Origin: Candidatus Aenigmatarchaeota archaeon
GTDB lineage: Archaea; Aenigmatarchaeota; Aenigmatarchaeia; CG10238-14
Length of the DNA stretch: 9,409 bases
Direction: 5' to 3'
Assembly (NCBI GenBank): GCA_026397455.1
Contig: JAPLUX010000012.1
Coordinates: forward strand, 1-9,409
Numbering within the stretch: position 1 is the first letter of the stretch; each line of letters starts with the position of its first letter. The translations under genes and the position numbers were made by a program. Under the pieces are notes generated by a model, which saw only the letters and a list, made by a program, of their open reading frames with translations, made no database searches and was not told the origin of the DNA. Below are positions 6,489 through 9,409 of the stretch, one piece after another.

Positions 6489-6498
6489 GATTTAAAGC
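6489..6498 (-). promoter_or_regulatory. TATA box of pyrG
   Basis: On the minus strand GCTTTAAATC is centred about 26 bases upstream of the pyrG ATG (6468). That is the distance from an archaeal TATA box to the transcription start, so pyrG is predicted to be leaderless. No Shine-Dalgarno match precedes the ATG, which agrees. Confidence 0.55.
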
Positions 6499-6515
6499 TT
6501 TACTATTAACAAAAA

Positions 6516-6838
6516 TTACCATCTTTTTTTACTACATTCAAGCATTCTATTTTGAGTATGAGATAAATAGAAAATATTTGGGTTGTATTGTTTAACTGTA
6601 AAATAAAGGTTGAATGCTTCTTCGAATTTTTTTCTGTAATTTGGATCTTTTTTCTTTTCTAAATCAAGACCTATAGCATGCAAAACATCTGCCCTAAAAA
6701 GTAGGTTTTGAGGGGTTTCCGTTGATAATAAAAATTTTTCAGCAAATTGTATAGAAGAAGTACAACCATGTCTTTCTAAAATTTTTTTTAAATTTTCATT
6801 AGGTTCTTCTCCGTTTCAGATTTTTTTCCTTCTGTCAT
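6516..6838 (-). pseudogene. Small helical (TPR-like) protein gene with a one-base frameshift
   Basis: This fills the gap between acdA and pyrG. From ATG 6838 the frame reads MTEGKKSET and stops after 16 codons. The frame one base back, open from just after a TGA to TAA at 6516, reads GEEPNENLKKILERHGC and runs about 100 codons to ...LECSKKRW but has no start codon. Adding one A to the AAA run at 6814-6816 joins them into a 107-residue protein beginning MTEGKKSENGEEPNENLKK. The central segment (ADVLHAIGLDLEKKK, then FEEAFNLYFTVKQYNPN) has the helix spacing of a tetratricopeptide-like repeat; no family is recognised. A TATA box 29 bases before the ATG supports a real gene. It may be a recent pseudogene or a single-base assembly error; no slippery site suited to programmed frameshifting is present at the join. 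Confidence 0.62.
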
Positions 6839-6862
6839 CAGTCTTAATAGAAGAAAATTAAG

Positions 6863-6872
6863 TTTTATAAAA
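6863..6872 (-). promoter_or_regulatory. TATA box of the frameshifted small gene
   Basis: TTTTATAAAA is a perfect palindrome centred 29 bases upstream of ATG 6838 on the minus strand, placed for a leaderless transcript. It lies just past the acdA stop codon, so the small gene has its own promoter rather than relying on readthrough. Confidence 0.5.
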
Positions 6873-6875
6873 CCA

Positions 6876-8255
6876 TTACTTGTTTAGCCATTCTCTATAC
6901 TTTACTAATGCCCCCATCGTCCTGACAGCCCTTTCAGGAGTTGAAAAAACAGGAACTCCACCTTTCATGAGTTTTCTGCTTAATTCTTGACTGAACTTTC
7001 CACCTGCAGCACAAGCTATCAATGGTTTATCGTATTTTCTATGAAGTTTGACTATTTCATCGACCACTTCTTTTTCTAGAGTAGGAACTTGGAACAATGT
7101 TATTGCTATCACACCATCATATTCATTACTTTTCAAACAACTCTCTATAACAACTTTATAACGGTTCGCGTTAGTATCCCCTGTCAAATCTATAGGGTTG
7201 TGTAAAACAGCATAAGGTGGCATTACTCCTGAAAATTCTTTCTTTAATTTCTCAGATGGTTCTGGTAATTGTAAGTTTTGTCTGTCGGCCTCATCTGTCG
7301 CTAGAACACCGAAACCACCACCATCTGTTATTATAGCAATTCTATTTCCTTTTGGTAGAGGTTGAGTTGAAAACCCTCTTGCAAAATCAAAGAGTTCTTC
7401 CCATGTACTTGCTTCTATCACTCCTGTTTGTTTGAATGCAGCTGAGTATATTTTACTTGAACCACCTAAAGATCCAGTGTGGGATAGAACAGCTTTCAAT
7501 CCTTTTTCAGTTTTTCCTGATTTTAGGATTATCACAGGTTTTTTCTTCGTGACTTTTTTTACGATTTTCATGAATTTTTGACCAGACGCTTCTATTCCTT
7601 CCAAATAAACAGTAATAACTTTAGTCTTATCATCATCGCCAAGGTATTCGAGAAAGTCACAATCATCTAAGTCCATTGCATTTCCGTATGAAATGAACTT
7701 GCTTATTCCCACATCTTCTTCTGATAGCCAGTCAAGGATGGTTGAACCGACTGCACCAGATTGTGATATGAATGCAATGTTACCTTCTTTCGGTCTACCA
7801 CATCTCTCTCTTGACAAGAACAAAGTATCAACACGGGTATAAGGATCATATATGCCGATGCAGTTTGGACCTATTATTCTTGTATATGCACCTTCGATTA
7901 TTCTTTTACACTTAGTCTCTAATTTTTTGCCTTCTTCACCAACCTCAGAAAAACCAGCAGATATTATGATTATAGCTTCAATCTTTTTTTTAACACATTC
8001 TTTCAATGCATCAGGGACAAATGCAGCTGGTACGACGACGACGACTAAATCCAAGTCATCTTTTACATCAAGAATAGATTTGCAGACATTTAACCCAAGA
8101 ATAGGTTTGGTATCTGGATTGATAGGATATATCTTTCTTTCAAAACCGGCACCGAGGAAATTAGCGAGTATAGCATAACCTATTTTATCTGGTTTATGTG
8201 AAGCTCCTATTATCGCCACAGATTTGGGGTTGAAAAAATAATCGAGTTGTTTCAT
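6876..8255 (-). CDS. acdA: ADP-forming acetyl/acyl-CoA synthetase, alpha chain
   Basis: Archaeal ACD converts acyl-CoA, ADP and phosphate into the free acid, ATP and CoA, giving energy at the end of amino acid or sugar fermentation. The 459-residue length matches alpha chains. Domain 1 is the CoA-binding Rossmann fold (FFNPKSVAIIGASHKPDKIGYAI, then PINPD, and VVVVPA at 71-77). Domain 2 is succinyl-CoA-ligase-like (IGPNCIGIYDP, FISQSGAVGS). Domain 3 contains the phosphorylated histidine H259 in AVLSHTGSLGG, with ITDGGGFGVLATDEAD and HNPIDLTGD further on. There is no C-terminal ATP-grasp domain, so the beta chain must be encoded elsewhere; it is not in this window. The ATG at 8255 follows family alignment, and a TTAAAT element about 32 bases upstream fits a short leader. 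Confidence 0.93.
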   Translation of the reverse strand: MKQLDYFFNPKSVAIIGASHKPDKIGYAILANFLGAGFERKIYPINPDTKPILGLNVCKSILDVKDDLDLVVVVVPAAFVPDALKECVKKKIEAIIIISAGFSEVGEEGKKLETKCKRIIEGAYTRIIGPNCIGIYDPYTRVDTLFLSRERCGRPKEGNIAFISQSGAVGSTILDWLSEEDVGISKFISYGNAMDLDDCDFLEYLGDDDKTKVITVYLEGIEASGQKFMKIVKKVTKKKPVIILKSGKTEKGLKAVLSHTGSLGGSSKIYSAAFKQTGVIEASTWEELFDFARGFSTQPLPKGNRIAIITDGGGFGVLATDEADRQNLQLPEPSEKLKKEFSGVMPPYAVLHNPIDLTGDTNANRYKVVIESCLKSNEYDGVIAITLFQVPTLEKEVVDEIVKLHRKYDKPLIACAAGGKFSQELSRKLMKGGVPVFSTPERAVRTMGALVKYREWLNK

Positions 8256-8281
8256 AAGAGATATTTTTGCTTTTTATTAGG

Positions 8282-8292
8282 ATTAAATTTTG
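8282..8292 (-). promoter_or_regulatory. Possible TATA box of acdA
   Basis: Read on the minus strand, AAAATTTAAT is centred about 32 bases upstream of the acdA ATG, which would leave a leader of only a few bases. The region is A+T-rich throughout, so other positions such as 8271-8279 cannot be excluded. Confidence 0.35.
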
Positions 8293-8311
8293 CTTTTTGA
8301 TTTGAGAAAGC

Positions 8312-8323
8312 TATTTAAGAATA
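8312..8323 (+). promoter_or_regulatory. TATA element of the SRP RNA gene
   Basis: TATTTAAGAATA is preceded by the purine-rich GAAAGC, a plausible BRE. The core is centred about 28 bases before the predicted 5' end of the SRP RNA (8344), the standard archaeal distance. The same 12 bases occur at 4152-4163. Confidence 0.68.
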
Positions 8324-8343
8324 TCAATTAATATAAACTAATT

Positions 8344-8621
8344 TGCAAGGGGTCTCTGGTCGGAAGACTACCGGCCTTCTGTTACCACAAGTCCGGTTCA
8401 CGGTGGGACCATAGTCTGAAGGCGGTACGGTCTTATATTCAGGCCCTTATCTCGGACTGAGAAGCCTCGTCTCCCAGGACCAAATATATGTTGAACGGAT
8501 GAGATCCGGAAGGAAGCAATCATAAGGCATGTGTTTGATGCTTGCGAGCTCGCGGGGTGGAGAAAGAGATTTGGATTAACCTGATTATGAAATCGTATCC
8601 ACTGAAGGCATGCCCCTTGCA
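8344..8621 (+). ncRNA. ffs: Signal recognition particle RNA (7S RNA)
   Basis: The RNA scaffold of SRP binds SRP54 and SRP19 and targets membrane and secreted proteins to the translocon. The first nine bases, TGCAAGGGG (8344-8352), are perfectly complementary to CCCCTTGCA (8613-8621), forming helix 1, the end-closing helix of archaeal SRP RNAs. The S domain has the SRP54-binding helix 8: ATGA (8499-8502) pairs with TCAT (8520-8523), the internal loop contains AAGCA, and CCGGAAGG carries the GGAA tetraloop (8508-8511). The Alu half contains GTTACC (8381-8386) where archaeal RNAs have a GTAACC-type loop. About 278 bases is slightly short of many archaeal 7S RNAs. It is markedly richer in G+C than the flanking genes, and its open frames on either strand are not genes. 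Exact ends are inferred from helix 1. Confidence 0.92.
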
Positions 8622-8629
8622 TATTTATA

Positions 8630-9394
8630 GTGATAAAAATGAATGGGTGCGCAATAATTTTGCTCTGTTTGCTTGTCTTTTTGTTTGCTTATTCTTTTCT
8701 CTACAAAATCAACATACTTCCTGAAACTAGTATAGAAAAAACAAACTATAGCAAAGAACTCCAACCAACAAAAGAATATTATTCTAACTATAGTTATGCG
8801 ACGACTATAGATGCACCAGCAGTCGATAAAGAAGGCAAAGGTACTATAGCTAAATTATCAGTTGAAATAAAACCTGGTATAGGTAGGACACTCATCGACA
8901 TAAATCAAATATTTCTATGGGTTGATACACAGGATTCTATCAGGACAGCAAAGGCAGTAGCAGAAAATGTGACCGGAATCGACTTATCCGGTTATGACAT
9001 TATTTATTCTGTTCAAGCCAATGCTTCATCTGTGGAAGGACCTTCGGCAGGGGCTGCCTTAGGTATAGCAACGATACTAGAATTAGAAAACAAAGTTGTT
9101 AACAGAAAAGTCACGATAACTGGAACTCTTGGTGAAGATGGAAAAATCGGTAAAGTTTCAGGTATACTTGCAAAGGCAGTAGCCGCTAAGAATGATGGTA
9201 TGGATATTTTATTGGTTCCTGTGGGAGAAAAAAATTACACAACTTACACAGAAGAAAAAAAATGTGATAATTATTTGATTACTCAAATCTGTCGAACAGA
9301 AACAAAAGCAGAAGAAGTTGATATAGAGGAAAAAACTGGGATAAGAATAGAAGAAGTTAGTAACATACAAGAAGCATTAAAATATTTTATTTGA
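8630..9394 (+). CDS. Membrane-anchored Lon-type (S16) serine protease domain protein
   Basis: The S16 peptidase domain uses a Ser-Lys dyad. S139 lies in VEGPSAGAALG and K182 in SGILAKAVAAK, 43 residues apart, the same interval as S679 and K722 of E. coli Lon; GTLGEDGKIGKVSGI (165-179) links them. There is no AAA+ ATPase domain, unlike LonA or LonB. An N-terminal membrane helix (about 7-25, CAIILLCLLVFLFAYSFLY) anchors it. Orientation is unclear; five N-x-S/T sites and a C212-C221 pair near the C-terminus hint at an outside protease domain. GTG 8630 and ATG 8639 are both possible starts; ATG 8639 begins MNGCAIILL. No Shine-Dalgarno site is seen, and the TATA-like ATATTTATAG at 8621-8630 is too close to either start, so readthrough from the SRP RNA is possible. 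Targets are unknown; membrane protein turnover is a reasonable guess. Confidence 0.85.
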   Translation: MIKMNGCAIILLCLLVFLFAYSFLYKINILPETSIEKTNYSKELQPTKEYYSNYSYATTIDAPAVDKEGKGTIAKLSVEIKPGIGRTLIDINQIFLWVDTQDSIRTAKAVAENVTGIDLSGYDIIYSVQANASSVEGPSAGAALGIATILELENKVVNRKVTITGTLGEDGKIGKVSGILAKAVAAKNDGMDILLVPVGEKNYTTYTEEKKCDNYLITQICRTETKAEEVDIEEKTGIRIEEVSNIQEALKYFI

Positions 9395-9409
9395 GTTACA
9401 ATAAAAAAT

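Noticed and set aside
6469..6522. Longer CTP synthase start at 6522
   Set aside because: The extra 18 residues precede the conserved family N-terminus and would include the predicted TATA box.
6812..6830. Programmed -1 frameshift joining the two parts of the small gene
   Set aside because: The A7 run would slip into a frame that meets TGA at once, and no slippery heptamer lies at the point where the switch must occur.
7852..8178. A 108-codon plus-strand frame inside acdA
   Set aside because: Lies wholly antisense to the well-conserved CoA-binding domain and shows no motif.
8398..8724. Two frames (8398-8622 minus, 8542-8724 plus) across the SRP RNA
   Set aside because: They overlap a structured RNA with conserved helices 1 and 8, and the plus frame runs on out of phase into the protease gene.
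1..9409. CRISPR array, insertion sequence, tRNA or prophage
   Set aside because: No spaced direct repeats, transposase or integrase motifs, cloverleaf-like segment or phage gene was found on reading through the window.

Overview
This is an A+T-rich stretch of archaeal chromosome. The archaeal call rests on an Rpo11 (RpoL) RNA polymerase subunit, a Dph2-type diphthamide enzyme, a METTL5-type RNA methyltransferase, an ADP-forming acyl-CoA synthetase alpha chain, an SRP RNA whose 5' and 3' ends close into a perfect 9-bp helix, and TATA boxes placed for leaderless or nearly leaderless transcripts. The lineage cannot be fixed from this window; compact genes and A+T richness would suit a DPANN-type or similar uncultured archaeon (inference only).

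Layout. 1-740 (minus): the 5' part of a PHP-domain phosphoesterase, cut by the window edge, preceded by a 50-codon SWIM zinc-finger gene. 755-2184 (plus): a rhomboid protease lacking its first membrane segment, then dph2. 2194-2400 (minus): a small one-helix membrane protein, diverging from 2451-4149 (plus), three overlapping genes: a secreted zinc-dependent phospholipase C/S1-P1-nuclease-family enzyme, a METTL5-like methyltransferase and rpo11. 4189-4824 (plus): a membrane-anchored coiled-coil protein whose stalk cysteines share one heptad position. 4849-6468 (minus): CTP synthase. 6516-6838 (minus): a small helical-protein gene broken by a one-base frameshift. 6876-8255 (minus): acdA. 8344-8621 (plus): SRP RNA, followed within 10 bases by a membrane-anchored Lon-type (S16) protease gene reaching almost to the window end.

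How the parts relate. Most genes are informational or metabolic housekeeping: translation factor modification (Dph2), probable rRNA methylation, transcription (Rpo11), CTP supply (PyrG), substrate-level ATP formation from acyl-CoA (AcdA) and protein targeting (SRP RNA). A second theme is the cell envelope: rhomboid, secreted metallohydrolase, cysteine-rich stalk protein, small membrane protein and membrane Lon protease. Two of these (hydrolase and stalk protein) each carry ten cysteines outside the membrane, suggesting disulfide-stabilised surface proteins. I found no CRISPR array, insertion sequence, tRNA or phage gene. No complete new multi-gene system is evident. The strongest unusual points are the cysteine ladder in the coiled coil, the SWIM gene packed against a truncated rhomboid, the frameshifted gene before pyrG, and a 12-base promoter element shared by the SRP RNA and the coiled-coil gene.
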